Positions 23,745 to 35,911 are shown, counted from the first letter of the stretch. The stretch: DNA of 64,000 bases from Inia geoffrensis (GCA_036417435.1 CM070904.1:45577908-45641907), one strand, 5' to 3'. Notes: generated by a model from the letters alone, not told the origin. Made by a program: numbers and translations.

Positions 23745-23965
23745 TCTGAGTATTTATGAACATGGGCTCCCAAACCACTGCTCTGGCACGTTTTATGTTG
23801 CTTTCACCTTTTAGAGCCTCACTTCTCTATGCTGGTAAATAAAGCCAATAGCGTAAAAATCACCAGCCTGTTACAAGGGCTCCATGAAATAATGGATGTG
23901 AAGTGATCAACATGCTTTTTTGGCATACAATAAGTGCTCATTTGATAATAGCTATTATTTTCCAA
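23745..23965 (+). mobile_element. MIR SINE fragment, plus strand
   Basis: TCACCTTTTAGAGCCTCACTTC, CTCCATGAAATAATGGATGTG, GGCATACAATAAGTGCTCA and ATAATAGCTATTATT match the MIR 3' half. It lies just left of the transducing SINE. Confidence 0.72.
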
Positions 23966-24013
23966 GATCATATGGCTTAGGTGTCAATAAGAAGATTCAA
24001 AATTTATGCTCTT

Positions 24014-24272
24014 TTTTTTTTTAAAAAGGCAAGGAACATATTCTCCTCTAGAGTCTTTATTTTAATTTTTTTTTTTTTTTGCAGTACGCGGGCCTCTCAC
24101 TGTTGTGGCCTCTCCCGTTGCAGAGCACAGGCTCCGGACGCGCGGGCTCAGCGGCCATGGCTCACGGGCCCAGCCGCTCCACAGCATGTGGGATCCTCCC
24201 AGACCGGGGCACGAACCCGCGTCCCCTGCATTGGCAGGCGGACTCTCAGCCACTGCGCCACCAGGGAAGCCC
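24014..24272 (-). mobile_element. Short cetacean SINE with an apparent 3' transduction
   Basis: The SINE body is the complement of 24081-24272 and its first A-tail is at 24066-24080. After that comes 43 bp of unrelated sequence (24023-24065, complement ending GCCTTTTT) and a second A-tail (24014-24022). Only then does the TSD occur: AATTTATGCTCTT, perfect at 24001-24013 and 24273-24285. So the inserted unit is SINE, A-tail, extra sequence, A-tail. The simplest reading is a Pol III transcript that read past its own tail into flanking DNA, stopped at a T-run (TTTTT), gained a new A-tail and was retroposed. The open frames across this body (24062-24359) are SINE artefacts. Confidence 0.9.
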
Positions 24273-24285
24273 AATTTATGCTCTT

Positions 24286-25759
24286 CAGAGAGGTTGGAGA
24301 CAGGAATTTATAGGAACTGGGAAGGAGTTGGGAAGGAATTTATAGGTATCAAAAATTGAGACAAATGTCATAGAACTGGAATAAATATGGTAAAATAGAA
24401 GCAAGTGACTAAAGAAGTATGGGGACTAGGGGAAAGGATTAATCAGAGAGTCCTATGATTTTACTTCTAGAGTGACCTAGGATATAAAATGGCTATTGTT
24501 ATGAGGAGTGTGACAAGGCTAAAGCAGAGGAGAAGAGGGTTGACATGGAATGACTGGAGAAAAAAAATATGTTTTTTCTATATATATACTATACTATAAA
24601 TATACTATACATTTAGTGCAGATTACGAGGTTCAGTGATTTACAATTAGCTGTAGAAGGACATGATGCTGTGAGAGGAATTAGCACAATTTTGTTTTCAA
24701 ATAATATGGGAAACTAACAAATACGTGCTCATGAAGAATTGACTAGTAACAGTTTCATAACATTCTGGGCATTTTCCAGGAGGAGAAAATCAGGTTATCA
24801 AATGGCAGACAGTTTTCTTTGAAGCACTATGGATTGTGTCCTATTACCAGTGGATACTTTCAAGTTATCCTGTTTTTATTGGCAGTATACATAGTATATG
24901 AATGAGGCAGGAGGCACCTGGTTTTCAAATGAACTGCTCCCCTTATTTTACAATGTTTAATGTAGGCCGAGTTACTCTGCAAAGAGTCACTACTAATTAT
25001 TTCATTCATGGAGCACTGAATGAAACAAAACAATGAATAAATGTGAACCTCAGGATTATTGATTAAGTTATGATGACTATAATGTTATAATTCATTTTTA
25101 TAAAGGACTTTATTAAAAATAATTTATCAAATTTGCAAACCCATTTTAATATGTGAAGCCTAATTTTATTTCTATAGTTATCCACCTTTCTCAGTCTGGT
25201 GTTGGCACTCACTTGACAAGAATACATCCCAAATTCAAGTCACTAGAGCAGAAAAGACACTCGGATTTGGAGAGGAGCTATCTCCTATTATTTTTTCCCT
25301 TTCTTTTCCTCTCACGGAAAGAATGACATGTTTATAGTATTGTAATAAATAAGAGTTTGCTCGAATAAATGAGTAGAAAACACAGAAACAGAACAAATGC
25401 CTAAAATTGGCAATGATGAAACTACCTTCTGAGAGTTGGGGAGAAATGTTCATTGTAAAAATTGTTTGGAGTATTTTTTTATTTCCCTTTCTCTTTACCC
25501 TCCTTTCTAAATACCTCCATCAACAATCAAATAAAAAATGAATGAGGACATCAGTCAAGAATAAATTCCATTGTTAGGAAAAACATCATAGATTTAATCC
25601 TTGCATTTCATGAATTTCTGGCTGCATATAAAGCAAGACTACTTTTATTTTTGCTATGTCATTTGTAATCCAATAAAAATTTTCAATTAACATTAATCTT
25701 TACACTAATTACAAATAAGCAATAGAATGGTTAATCAAAACATTCTGGAAAACAATATT
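24286..25759. other. Unassigned non-coding DNA
   Basis: AT-rich with a small ATATACTATA-rich patch near 24575-24615. No exon or repeat family recognised. Confidence 0.5.
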
Positions 25760-25771
25760 CAACCATTCAAT

Positions 25772-26135
25772 TTTTATTTTTTAAATTTATTTATTTATTT
25801 ATTTTTGGCTGTGTTGGGTCTTCGTTGCTACATGTGGGCTTTCTCTAGCTGTGGCGAACAGGGGCTACTCTTCGTTGCGGCGTGTGGTCTTCTCAGTGTG
25901 GTGGCTTCTCTTGTTGCAGAGAACGGAGAACAGGCTCTAGGTGTGTGGGCTTCAGTAGTTGTGGCACGCGGTCTCAGTAGTCATGGCTCGCAGGCTCCAG
26001 AGCACATGCTCAGTAGTTGTGGCTCATGGGTTTAGTTGCTCTGCGTCATGTGGGATACTCCCGGGCCAAGGCTCGAACCCGTGTTCCCTGCGTTGGCAGG
26101 CGGATTCTTAACCACTTTGCCACCAGGTAAGTCCC
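25772..26135 (-). mobile_element. Long CHR-1-like SINE, minus strand
   Basis: In complement it starts at 26135 with a diverged GGGACTTACCTGGTGGCAAAG head and B box GGTTCGAGCC, has CACAACTACTGA-type repeats, and ends with a TTTATTTATTTATTTTTGGC tail on the left. TSD AACCATTCAAT is perfect at 25761-25771 and 26136-26146. The 102-codon open frame at 25727-26035 is an artefact of this body. Confidence 0.94.
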
Positions 26136-26259
26136 AACCATTCAATCTTTAAAAAATGTGTAACTAGTAGTTTGCCATACTTCTGGCAAGCTAACTAAAG
26201 ATTGGCTTCTTGTATATTAGGCTGTTATAAAGCTAACAGCACACTAAAAATCTTCTCTT

Positions 26260-26515
26260 CATGTACAAATTAATTGCATTCATATGCAATGCACATGCAT
26301 TACTTTGCATTTCGGTGCTTTTAGAAGTTTATATGGAGCTGATGCACCGGCTCCTTTGATTCATTCACAGCTTTGATGATCGATTATCCATTCTGAAACT
26401 GGTATGAACTGGAAGGCTGCGAAGGCTGGAAAGGCTGGAGTCCCTGGCAGCCAACTGCCATCAACGTGCAGTAATTTGGCAGAAAACTAAAATGTTCAGT
26501 TAAATTATAGTTTCT
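26260..26515. promoter_or_regulatory. Cluster of octamer-like POU motifs (possible enhancer)
   Basis: Within 42 bp there are four octamer-like half sites: TAATTGCAT (26271), ATATGCAAT (26282), ACATGCAT (26293) and TTTGCATTT (26304). GC-richer sequence with GAAGGCTG repeats follows (26409-26440). The stretch looks like no repeat I know. The inference of enhancer function rests on motif density only. Confidence 0.25.
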
Positions 26516-27619
26516 ATGATTGCTTGAAAGTTTTTTAAGAGGGTTAGGGTTTTTTTTTTGTTTTGTTTTGTTTTAATTTCCTGTTTAAAAACTTAGAAAG
26601 ACTGGACCCTTTGTTGTATACTGGTATGCTTTCCAAGGGAAACTACTGGTCTTCCTGCAGTGTTGATGTTTTTGATTGGGTTTTAAAGCTGAAAACATGG
26701 GATTCTATACTAAATTTTTAAAGCGCTTTCTTAATACAAATGGAGGTAGAAAATACAGGGTGTTGCCAAAATTTGTTTTAAAATATATTTATAAAAATGT
26801 TCAGAACTGGAATCTAAAAAATTGAATTTTCTGGATTTTTTTCAGTAATTAACTCATCTTTGTCAAAAAAATAAGAAAAACTGGCCTAGACTATCTCTAC
26901 AAAAAACACATTTGCCTCCAGGTTCGACTTTTCTGCCTCTAATAAAAATAGTAACATCTTGACTCAAGAAATCAAGCCCTAAATAATTAAGATCAGCTCT
27001 TTTAAACTCAGATGATTTTAAATTTAGGAGAAAAGTTATGGAATTTTCTTTGGGTTTTAAAACATCTAATTAGTTCTCTGTTCATTTTATAATTAGAAGC
27101 AAAATGTTGTAACTCCCTCTTGCAGAAAAGTTTCTTTTGCTAGGGATCAAATCATAGCAATATAACTTCCAAGGATATTGTACCTTTTGTTAAAATTTAG
27201 TGTCAAAGTTCTAGATATGTCTAGCTGATGATAAAATAATGAGGACTCTATGTTAATGAGCATTTATGTAGATACATTGATCTGGGTAGAAGAGGGGCTT
27301 GCTTATCTAGCCATTAATATTTGCCAAGCAAAAGTAGAAATAGGGTCATTTAGCCATAAAATACAAACCTGTCCAAAGTATACTTTACCTATGAACACTT
27401 GAAGCCAGCTAGAAGAATAAGATACAATTTATTTTCTGTACCTCTGACAGCTGACAACTTAAATTTGGCATGTTTACTTTCATGGAAGAAAGGGTCTTAG
27501 GTAGGGCCAGATCAAGATAAAATTGTCTTTAATTAACTCCTACCCTTTCTTTTCATAATCCATCCTGAAAACCAATGTTGGCACTTTGCTCTTCAATAAA
27601 CAGATGGTAGAATTCTGTT
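26516..27619. other. Unassigned non-coding DNA
   Basis: AT-rich, with a (TTTTG)n tract at 26555-26574. No exon or repeat family recognised. Confidence 0.5.
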
Positions 27620-27790
27620 GTGAGTCAGAATAATGTGTAGTAACCTTGCTATCAAATGGACCAGGGTATGAGTCCCACTCTTATCATTTACTGGCTCTGC
27701 AAACATGAATAATTTAACCTCACTACGCCTGATTTCCACTTCAAATCTACCAGGATTATGATCCCTACATCACTGGGTTGGGGGGAGAAT
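27620..27790 (+). mobile_element. MIR SINE fragment, plus strand
   Basis: GGGTATGAGTCCCACTCTTATCATTTACTGGC, ATAATTTAACCTCACTACGC, CTACCAGGATTATGATCCCTAC: the MIR core and 3' half. Confidence 0.7.
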
Positions 27791-29594
27791 TTAAAAGTAA
27801 GATTTCTATAATCCAGTGTTGCCTAAACGCTAATATAGTTTGCCCACAGTTCAGTAGACCATTTTCCTGTATGTGCCAGCTGACAAGACTTTGGCTCTCT
27901 CCCATTCCTGTATCCCTACAAGAAGTCCTAAAAGGAAACCAGGAGAGGAATTCATACATGACTAGGGCCTTAATGCCACTGGTAACAGTCCTTACTAGGC
28001 TCTCCAAGTGCTGGCATAGGACTTGGATTCTTGTCTCACTATTGAACTGAGATCTTTTGTCTTCTACAGCTTGACTCCGTGTTCCCCCACCAACATCTAT
28101 GGAAATGTAATTCTATTTCTGCACAGAGAGCTCTCAGTGGTGATAGCCAGAATAGTTGAAGAGGAGGGCCCTGGTGGGTGACACAGTCTGTCAGCTTCGC
28201 TCACAGCCTGTACCTCTTTCCGGTGAATATGATTCTGTGAGTGTAGATTCAAATGCAGGCTCACACTGGATCCTCCCCCGATTTCTCTGGATACATGAGT
28301 CAAGGAGCAGAGTTTAGCCCAAGCTGCCAGATGCCATATTTAGACGCAGTGACTTTTTTTAAACATTATTTCAGGGGCCCTTTGTCTCCCTCTGCCATCT
28401 GACTTCCATTACATCCACCCCCAAACTCCAGTTATTAAAAGATTTGAATTGCTTTCAGTGAACTCCGGTTCCAATGAAGAATCAGAAATTGTGGCTGGAT
28501 ACCTGTTTTGGACCAAGTATGTGACTCTATCACTGTGAGGATTTATTATCTTCCCCATCGTGCTCTGAAGAAGTGATGGGGATGGGCAGAAGGAGGGAAC
28601 ATCTACATCCTGCTCTACCTGAATCTCAGTTTTTACCCAACAGAGACACCTTTTCATATATTTTATATGTAAAGTTCCTGGTATACAGTAGGTATTTAAT
28701 ATATTCTTTGATATATATTTTTTTCTTGTCCTCCATGCATCAGTGGGTAGAACTCCACATTCCAAATCTGTAACCTGTCTTGCTCTCCACCACAGCTAAT
28801 TGCTCCAAACCCCACTACCCGGAACCCTGTTAGGCAGCTAAAGATCTCGTAAACGGCATACTGTAGGATTAAAAGATGTTCAGCAATGAAGTATTCCCAA
28901 TGTAAAGAGCATTCCTGGACACTAAATTATTTAACTTCAAAGAGCACTACATCAGACGGAGGTATTTCAGAAATTGGTACAGGCTACATGTTTTTGTTGT
29001 TTGTTTAAAAGGGACCTAACCTCAGTATCTCTCGTATCATGGCTCATGGGAAACTGCCTCCTCCACCTGGAAATAGTGCCTCTGAATGAGAAGGTATCTC
29101 AGTGGCAGAAACATGGAAATAAGGACACATTAGATGATAAAGTCCAAATGGAGAGTAATATTTGAGCCAATTAACGAGAGCTTTTTTTGTTTGAATTGTT
29201 GGCTTTTACCTCCATGTGCAACCAAGAAGCTATCCTGTTTGACCCCTCTGTAAGCTGTGCTGAGGTTTACTTGTTAACATGAGCTGGCTCTTGCCCATCT
29301 CTGAAGCATCATCTTGCACTGGTCCTTCTCATGCATCCCAATCTCCTGACATACTAACCTACATATAGACTCACGATTTCTTTGCAAGATTTGAGGCCTT
29401 CATATTTTTTCATGTGTTGCACAGAATCCTCTCACTCAATTCTGTGTTCATAGCAAAACTTCATATCTAAACAGAGTATATACAATGAAATCTGGAGGCA
29501 TATGCAAATATACCTAACATTGTCAAAGGCATCTTTGATCAGTAAAAACACTAAGATAATATTATCGAAGTTTTCAGACCTTATGGTTTTAAGA
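27791..29594. other. Unassigned non-coding DNA
   Basis: Several open frames of 63-118 codons occur on both strands (27765-28773, 28974-29165) but they overlap in opposite strands and show no domains. No repeat recognised with confidence. Confidence 0.5.
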
Positions 29595-30045
29595 CATATA
29601 TAAATATACATATATACACACATAACACACATATATATGTGTATATACATGTAAATTATATATGAATACATGCACATACATATATTGCTTGCATACATGC
29701 ATACTTCTATATATAATGGTATATATACATGTATTATAAATATATGTAATTGTATATATCTGTATACATATGTTTACATGTGGGTATACATATGTGTGTG
29801 GGTACACATGCATATATGTATATATAGATGTATGTATATGACCATATATAGATGTATATAATAGTATATAGAGGTATGAATATATATGTGTGGGTATGTA
29901 TGTACATATGTCTGTGTCTATTCACTTAGATATATAGATATATAGACAGATATAGATATAGGTAGATAGATATAGATAGATAGATATAGATATAGGTAGA
30001 TAGAGATATAGGTATATATATAGAGATAGATATATATATAGATAA
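29595..30045. repeat. Large compound microsatellite (TATA/TGTA then GATA)
   Basis: About 450 bp. The first part is irregular TATA/CATA/TGTA purine-pyrimidine alternation (29595-29910). The second is TAGATA / GATA units (29930-30045), including runs of GATAGATAGATATAGATA. Chance open frames full of I and Y fall on both strands. Confidence 0.93.
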
Positions 30046-30080
30046 AATCTATATTGTATAATGTTTCCAAGGCTCTTGTA

Positions 30081-30296
30081 CAAATGGTTCTCAACTGGGG
30101 GCAATTCTGCCTCCCAGTGGACATTTTGCCAGTGTCAAGATAGTTGTGTTTATCACAGCTGAAGGTGAGGGGTTGCTACTGGCATCTACTAGATAGAGGC
30201 CAGGGATGCTGCTAAACATGCTATTATGCACAGGACAGCCCTCACAGCCGAGTTTTCTGGCCAAAATGACAATCATGTCAAGGTGGAGAAACACTG
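30081..30296 (+). mobile_element. MER20 (hAT-type DNA transposon relic)
   Basis: Opens AATGGTTCTCAACTGGGGGC, continues TTTATCACAGCTGAAGG, CTACTGGCATCTACTAG, GAGGCCAGGGATGCTGCTAA, CACAGGACAGCCCTCACA, and closes GGTGGAGAAACACTG, giving imperfect terminal inverted repeats. This is the MER20 layout, a non-autonomous Charlie-type element. It begins about 35 bp right of the microsatellite. Confidence 0.88.
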
Positions 30297-31883
30297 CCTT
30301 ACAGGTTTCTTTGCAAATAACAGCTACAGCAGAAAACCCTCCAGTGTCCCCTGTGTTCCCAAGATTAGATTAATATGACTACACATTTGGTTATAGGGTC
30401 TATTCTGTATACGACTGATAATCACTTATATCTATTAACATGACTTTTTACAACTAGTACTCAGGAATGACAGTAGTGGATGATTTGGCATTAGGCACCA
30501 ATGTCTTATCAGGGATAGAAGGCTGCATGGTATTCCTTTATCCACCACTGAAGAGACCACCTCAGGGATAAACATTAATCAACACAAAGATGCAATCATG
30601 CTGTTCTCTGCTTCATGCATTGTGCTCCTTTCTTTTGACAATAAGGTTAAAAAAATTAAGCAAGTTCAACTGAGAACACATTTGTTCCTCCTTCTAGTGA
30701 GCCTTTAACAATTACATGATTGAAGATCTGAGCTGTAGGTAGCTATAATTTTGCAGACTCGTTATATTATTTCTGGCTTACTTAAGCGTTGATTCATTTT
30801 GAACTGTCTGAGAGCTGAAAAGAAATCGTTGGGGAAAGGCTAAAAATATCTTTGAGTTTTCCTTCTATTGCTTCAATTTTATTTCTCTGATGTATGTTCA
30901 AAATCATATTCTATGCACATAAGGAATCTAGAAATCTTCAAAAGGAGGGAAACTCTTCCTCTTTTCCCTTAGTGCTCTCAGACTTTGTGTCATTTGTTAA
31001 TATACATGGGCAGGTTTAATACTCAATCATTTCCCAAATCTAATTTGACTGTCGAATGGGATTTAATTTACATGATGATACAATTTCTCACACCAGAAAG
31101 CATAGTAATGCCTTTTCTTCTGAGGTTAATGGTGATCTAGCTTAAAGCCTAAAAGATAATTACAAGGAATATGCTTCAGGTGACAAAGTACTTTTGACAA
31201 TCCCAGACTATTGATAGCTTTTTAATTATACTTCTTTCCACCATAGGAGACTATATGCTTTCTGCTTAATAGTTTAAAGCCCTGCTGTTGTGTTTTTTAA
31301 ATTAATTTCCATTGTAATCTACACTTTTAACCTACTGATACTCCAGGTACCTGAAACTTTCCCCACCATCCTACAACCCCCAAAATGAAATTAAATGAAA
31401 TTCTGGGTTACTATTTTTTTTTGGTCTATGAAATATAAAAAGAGTATCAACCAAGAAATACGTAAATATTTATTGACTCTCTTGTCTTTTTTCTCACTTG
31501 TTATTTTGTGACATATAGCAATTTTGAAATTTCAAGTAGTTTTGTTTTGTTTTGTTTTTAGGTGAGCGTTCACCACTGGAAAAGGGTATGATGCAAAAAA
31601 AGGTGAACAATCTAGGATTTAGCTAATTTAAATTAGAGTTAATGGAAACAACAACAAAAAAACAGAGGGAAATGTATTTTATATAGAATCACTTATTTTT
31701 CTGCGTGTACCTAGAAATTTTTGCTTAAATAAATATATTTTTATAAAATAATAGAAAATATTTTAAAATGCCAATATATTTCTTATTGTCTTTATCTATA
31801 AGGCTGAATTAATCAAAATGTTAACCTTTTTGTTTCAAATTAGGAAAGTCTGATTATTTCGACATGAATTTAGTTGTAACTAT
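30297..31883. other. Unassigned non-coding DNA
   Basis: AT-rich, with a (TTTTG)n patch at about 31540. No exon or repeat family recognised. Confidence 0.5.
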
Positions 31884-32068
31884 TTTTAGTGAAGTACAGT
31901 TGATTTACAATATTATATTAGTTTCACGTGTAGAACACAGTGATTCAATATTTTAATAGATTATACTCCATTTAAAGTTATTACATAATAATGGCTATAT
32001 TTCCCTGTGCTGTACAATATATCCTTGCTGATTATTTATTTTTTACGTAGTAGTTTGTTCCACTTTTT
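31884..32068 (-). mobile_element. Old cetartiodactyl L1 3'-end fragment, minus strand
   Basis: GTGAAGTACAGTTGATTTAC, ATATTATATTAGTTTCACGTG, TGATTCAATATTTTAATAGA, TCCCTGTGCTGTACAATATA. It is the same family as 43150-43326, which shares this order base for base with scattered differences. Confidence 0.82.
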
Positions 32069-32401
32069 AGTTGATATTATTCAGACAAAGTCAAACAGCC
32101 ACGTGAAAGCTGAAAATTTTAGTCACATCTCCAGATGTTGGACTATATTAAATCCAATAAATTTTTACTTTGGATTCTCATTTTGTCAGGATTATATTCT
32201 TCATTTCATAAAATCTATTCTTAGCACCTGTTTCTTCACTCAGAACTAAACTATGATTTAACAGGTTACATATATATTCTTTGTGGTTTTATAAAGAAAA
32301 TGAATTGCAATCTATTCCATGCCAGACTATAATAATGACAATCACAATATTTAGAGTTTAGCGATATTTATAATTTACCTGTTTTAACACCATCAGTTAA
32401 T

Positions 32402-32437
32402 AGAAAGAAAAGAAAAGAAAAAGAAAAGAAAAGAAAA
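32402..32437. repeat. (GAAAA)n microsatellite
   Basis: Seven GAAA/GAAAA/GAAAAA units in a row. Confidence 0.93.
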
Positions 32438-32476
32438 TTGATGCCCAAGACACAAAGTGGCACGTCCAAGATCACA

Positions 32477-32588
32477 CAGTTACTTAGTAACAAGACGTAG
32501 GGAAGTCTGGTCACCTGACTCAGTTAGCATTCCAGTTACTTAGTAACAAGACGTAGGGAAGTCTGGTCACCTGACTCAGTTAGCATTC
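32477..32588. repeat. Perfect 56-bp tandem duplication
   Basis: Copy one is 32477-32532 and copy two 32533-32588; both begin CAGTTACTTAGTAACAAGAC and end CAGTTAGCATTC. I see no mismatch across the 56 bp, inside an old and diverged MIR, so the duplication is recent (or an assembly error). Confidence 0.96.
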
Positions 32589-32600
32589 CACCATACCACT

Positions 32601-35482
32601 CATATTAATGAGACTATTATTTATGTGCCTGTCGTGTGGTTCATAAACTTCACAATCCACTTTTTAGAAATTAAATGACCAAAACAGAATTTTCAGATTT
32701 TACAAAGATAAAAGGTTAAAAAGCAGTGGAGTTCTACAATACTGAATCCAAAATGTTTCGTGTAGTATTCAACATGGTTCCTAATTGCCAGGTCTTTAAC
32801 TTCTCTAGGCTCTGAACTTGCATCAGCAAAATGAAGCAAAGTTTGAGGAGGGTTTTATGATATGATAACTACAATGTGGTTAGCACTTCTGTAGAGAGAG
32901 AGGGATTAGAAAATGTATAGAGGTTGGAAAACACTGGGCAGATTTAAATAGGAGGAAATGAAATGAATGCCTAACATGTGTCTTTTTATTAGGTACCTAC
33001 TATGTACCAATCACTGTGCTTGTTCTGAGGATAAGGATACTAAAGCTTTGGGTACACAGATAACTTGTTCAGTTCATTTAACTTATGTGGTTGAAAACAG
33101 AATTCAAAATCATTACTATGTTTTGTTCAAGCAAGGTAAAACTGGAATAAGACTTGAAAGTGGGAAAGGGGATGGGAAGGACACAGTTTTTGAGTCCTTA
33201 AAAGTAGCAACGGTAAACCACTAAAGTTTTATAAGCAAAACAAAACAAAGAAAAGAGCTCTGAGGATCAGATTAGTATAGGAGAATGATAGTGATGTTAA
33301 TAACTAATCTAAAAAAAGATTACTCTGATTACAGAAGAAAATGTAATAGGATTTTACAATAGAGTCAGGATAGTAAGGGAATATGTTTTGATCAATACGA
33401 ACTTTGCAGGCATTTAGCGTACACAGATGGATTTTTAAAAAAACTATAGAAAACTTCTTAGACATGCAGTATTATACCCCCCCAAATAAATCACTTACCC
33501 TTAACAAAACACATAGCTTGAAAGTGAAGGAAAAGAAATAGTTGTGAGAACTTTTGAAGAAAGAGAACTTGGTGACTGGCTAATAAGAAAGAACCACCTC
33601 ACAAATTATTTGTCATGTGAATGGGTGGTTATAGGAACGTTAATTGAAATTAAACAAACACACAAACATGAGTAGCAGGGTCTGGATTGTGTATTACGTA
33701 AGAGAGGGAATTGAAAGAAAAGATGATGGAATATGTTTCTCTTTTTGATGGCTTTAGTCTAGAATTCTAATTAGGATCCATTTAGTAGCATGCTTTTTTT
33801 AAAAATGAACTACTGACTCATGAATAGAGATAAGAAAAATCACGGTTGAAAATATGTTTGAGTCAATTTCAAAAGAGTAGGAGTTGAAACTCTGAAAATA
33901 AATACATCACTGAGGGAAGAAGTATGTCACGTTAGAAACTGTTGTCAGAAACTGTAAATACCTGATTTTATGTGAAAGGAAACAAACAGAGGAATGGTCA
34001 CGAAGCAGTTAAACCAGGTTAAAGCTGTGTCACAAAAACCTTTTAAAGAAGTGGATGGTTCACTGTCAAATACCGGGAGCACATACAATACAAGGAAAAT
34101 CGACAGTTATTGGACATGGCTACCTGTGGTCATGGTTACCATTGTGAGTCCTGTAAAGGGGTGATGGCAGAAAGTAAGGGTTGCAGAGAAAATAGGTGGT
34201 GAAGAATTAAAGCTGGCAAGAGGCAGACCAGCAGTTCCCAAATCCTATGTCAGAGCCTTAATTAATTTGAGAAAGACATTTTCACTGACCTATGGTGAAA
34301 CTGGGTGGGGCAGGGGGATGAGAACAAATCATGGGATTATACAAATATTTATTTCCTGCTTTGGGGGTTTAAATCCTTTTCTTAATAAAATTATAGTAAT
34401 GAGAGATATAATCATGTTTAATCATTTTCTTATGGTAAAATAAAAATGTTGCAACTATAAATTAACTCTACATTTTCTTTTATAGATATTATTGGTCAAC
34501 AGAATTCTAAAGTTATATGGACTCAAGGAGAATATTACCTTTAAGGAAGAATAATTGTGGATATGAATGCAAGAAGGCAGTATCTAGATGAGGTGGCTGG
34601 GTTACTCTAGAAGTTTAAACAATGGGAGAAAAAGTAAAGAAAAATACTGAATACTTAAAACAGGAGAACTAGTTAATAGACATTTAAAGGAGGTAAGAAG
34701 GAGTGACATAAAGACAAAAGATAGAAATATTAGCTTCAGAAAGACTGACAGTTAATCTTTGAGGCAGGAATTTGATGAAATTGATGCCACAATTTAGTGT
34801 ATGTCCTTGTCTTTCCACAAGGTATTTTCCTTTTACTTAACATCCACGTAGAAACAGAATATGAATTGTGAATAAAGCTTAAAGTGAGAAATAAGCCTTT
34901 TGCTATGAATATATTTGTGTGATGAATATAATTAAAGAAGTATTCAATAATACACGATTCTCTCCCAGTAAGATAATACATACTGCATTCCAGAGTTATC
35001 TGATTTTAAATGTGGTAATTCACGGCTATGTTTGTCACTGTTCAATCTTTCAAGTTTCCATATATTGTAACAGCCTGGCACACGGTAGCTGCTCAATAAA
35101 TATTCTGTTGAATTACAGAAAAATATTTGTGAATTGTCCAGTGTGAAACAACAATTCTTTCTGTGCTCATTTATTGCTTACATGCTTCTGCCGTATTTTT
35201 TATTGTTTTTATAATTATCCTATTTTACCTCAAAACATGAACACATGATTGCAGGGTCTTGCATTTCAATGGTCTACCATTTGTCATCTAAATGATTATG
35301 TGCTATACATAAGATTTCCTCTGCCTTGGTGTGAAAAAGTTAAGGCCCTTTACATGGTTGGAATGAGTTATCAACTGCTATTTATATATTTTACGACAAA
35401 TTGTTTGTCACTTTCTCTGATTAAATATGCCTACAATAACATTTGTTTTGATCATTCTTCTTAAGTTACAGTTGATAACCAA
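32601..35482. other. Unassigned non-coding DNA
   Basis: A 2.9-kb AT-rich stretch. 32985-33060 (CCTACTATGTACCAATCACTG) resembles a common ancient repeat end, but I cannot place it confidently. The frames at 32967-33224 and 34736-35464 show no domains. Confidence 0.5.
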
Positions 35483-35611
35483 GGGGGGTTGGGGGTGGTG
35501 GTGGTGGGATGAATTGGGAGATTGGGATTGACATATATACACGAATATGTATAAAATAGATAACTAATAAGAACCTGCTGTATAAAAAATAAATAAATAA
35601 AATAAAAGTCA
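35483..35611 (+). mobile_element. L1 3' UTR fragment (internally deleted subtype)
   Basis: GGGTGGTGGTGGTGGGATGA, GAGATTGGGATTGACATATA, AAAATAGATAACTAATAAGA, then CCTGCTGTATAAAAAATAAATAAA. It jumps from mid 3' UTR directly to an A-rich tail, lacking the GATTCACTTTG block found in the other L1 ends here. An (ATCA)n patch follows to 35633. Confidence 0.78.
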
Positions 35612-35885
35612 TCAATCAATCAATCAGTCAATCATGCTGTCTCCTTTTCCAGGAATGATCGTGCCATTTACTAAATAAATATCTCCCTTCGGGTGGAAAT
35701 GAATAACCAGTAGTCAGCCATATTAGGATATAGACACTTAGACTCTAAACTTTATAACTTACGACGGAAGTGTGAATTGCAGTCAATCTATTTGTAATAA
35801 CTTCCTTTACAGAATAAAAAGTTATTCAAAATAATAAAAAGAATGTTTTGTAATAGAATTTTTCTGTGGTTCTTTGCATTTTTCA
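35612..35885. other. Short unassigned stretch
   Basis: Opens with ATCAATCAATCAATCAGTCAATCA simple repeat; otherwise nothing recognised. Confidence 0.5.
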
Positions 35886-35911
35886 TATATATATATATAT
35901 ACATATATATA

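Larger units (their letters stand above)
32330..32600 (-). mobile_element. MIR fragment carrying a microsatellite and a tandem duplication
   Basis: The left part (TATTTATAATTTACCTGTTTTAAC) and right part (CCAAGATCACACAGTTACTTAG...CTGACTCAGTTAGCATTCCA) are the MIR complement. A GAAAA tract at 32402-32437 separates them, and the right part is duplicated in tandem. Confidence 0.72.

Noticed and set aside
24062..24359. Several overlapping 70-110-codon open frames
   Set aside because: They lie in the GC-rich SINE body; the same peptides recur at every SINE copy in both orientations.
29432..30124. Multiple 63-88-codon open frames on both strands
   Set aside because: All arise from the TATA/TGTA/GATA microsatellite.
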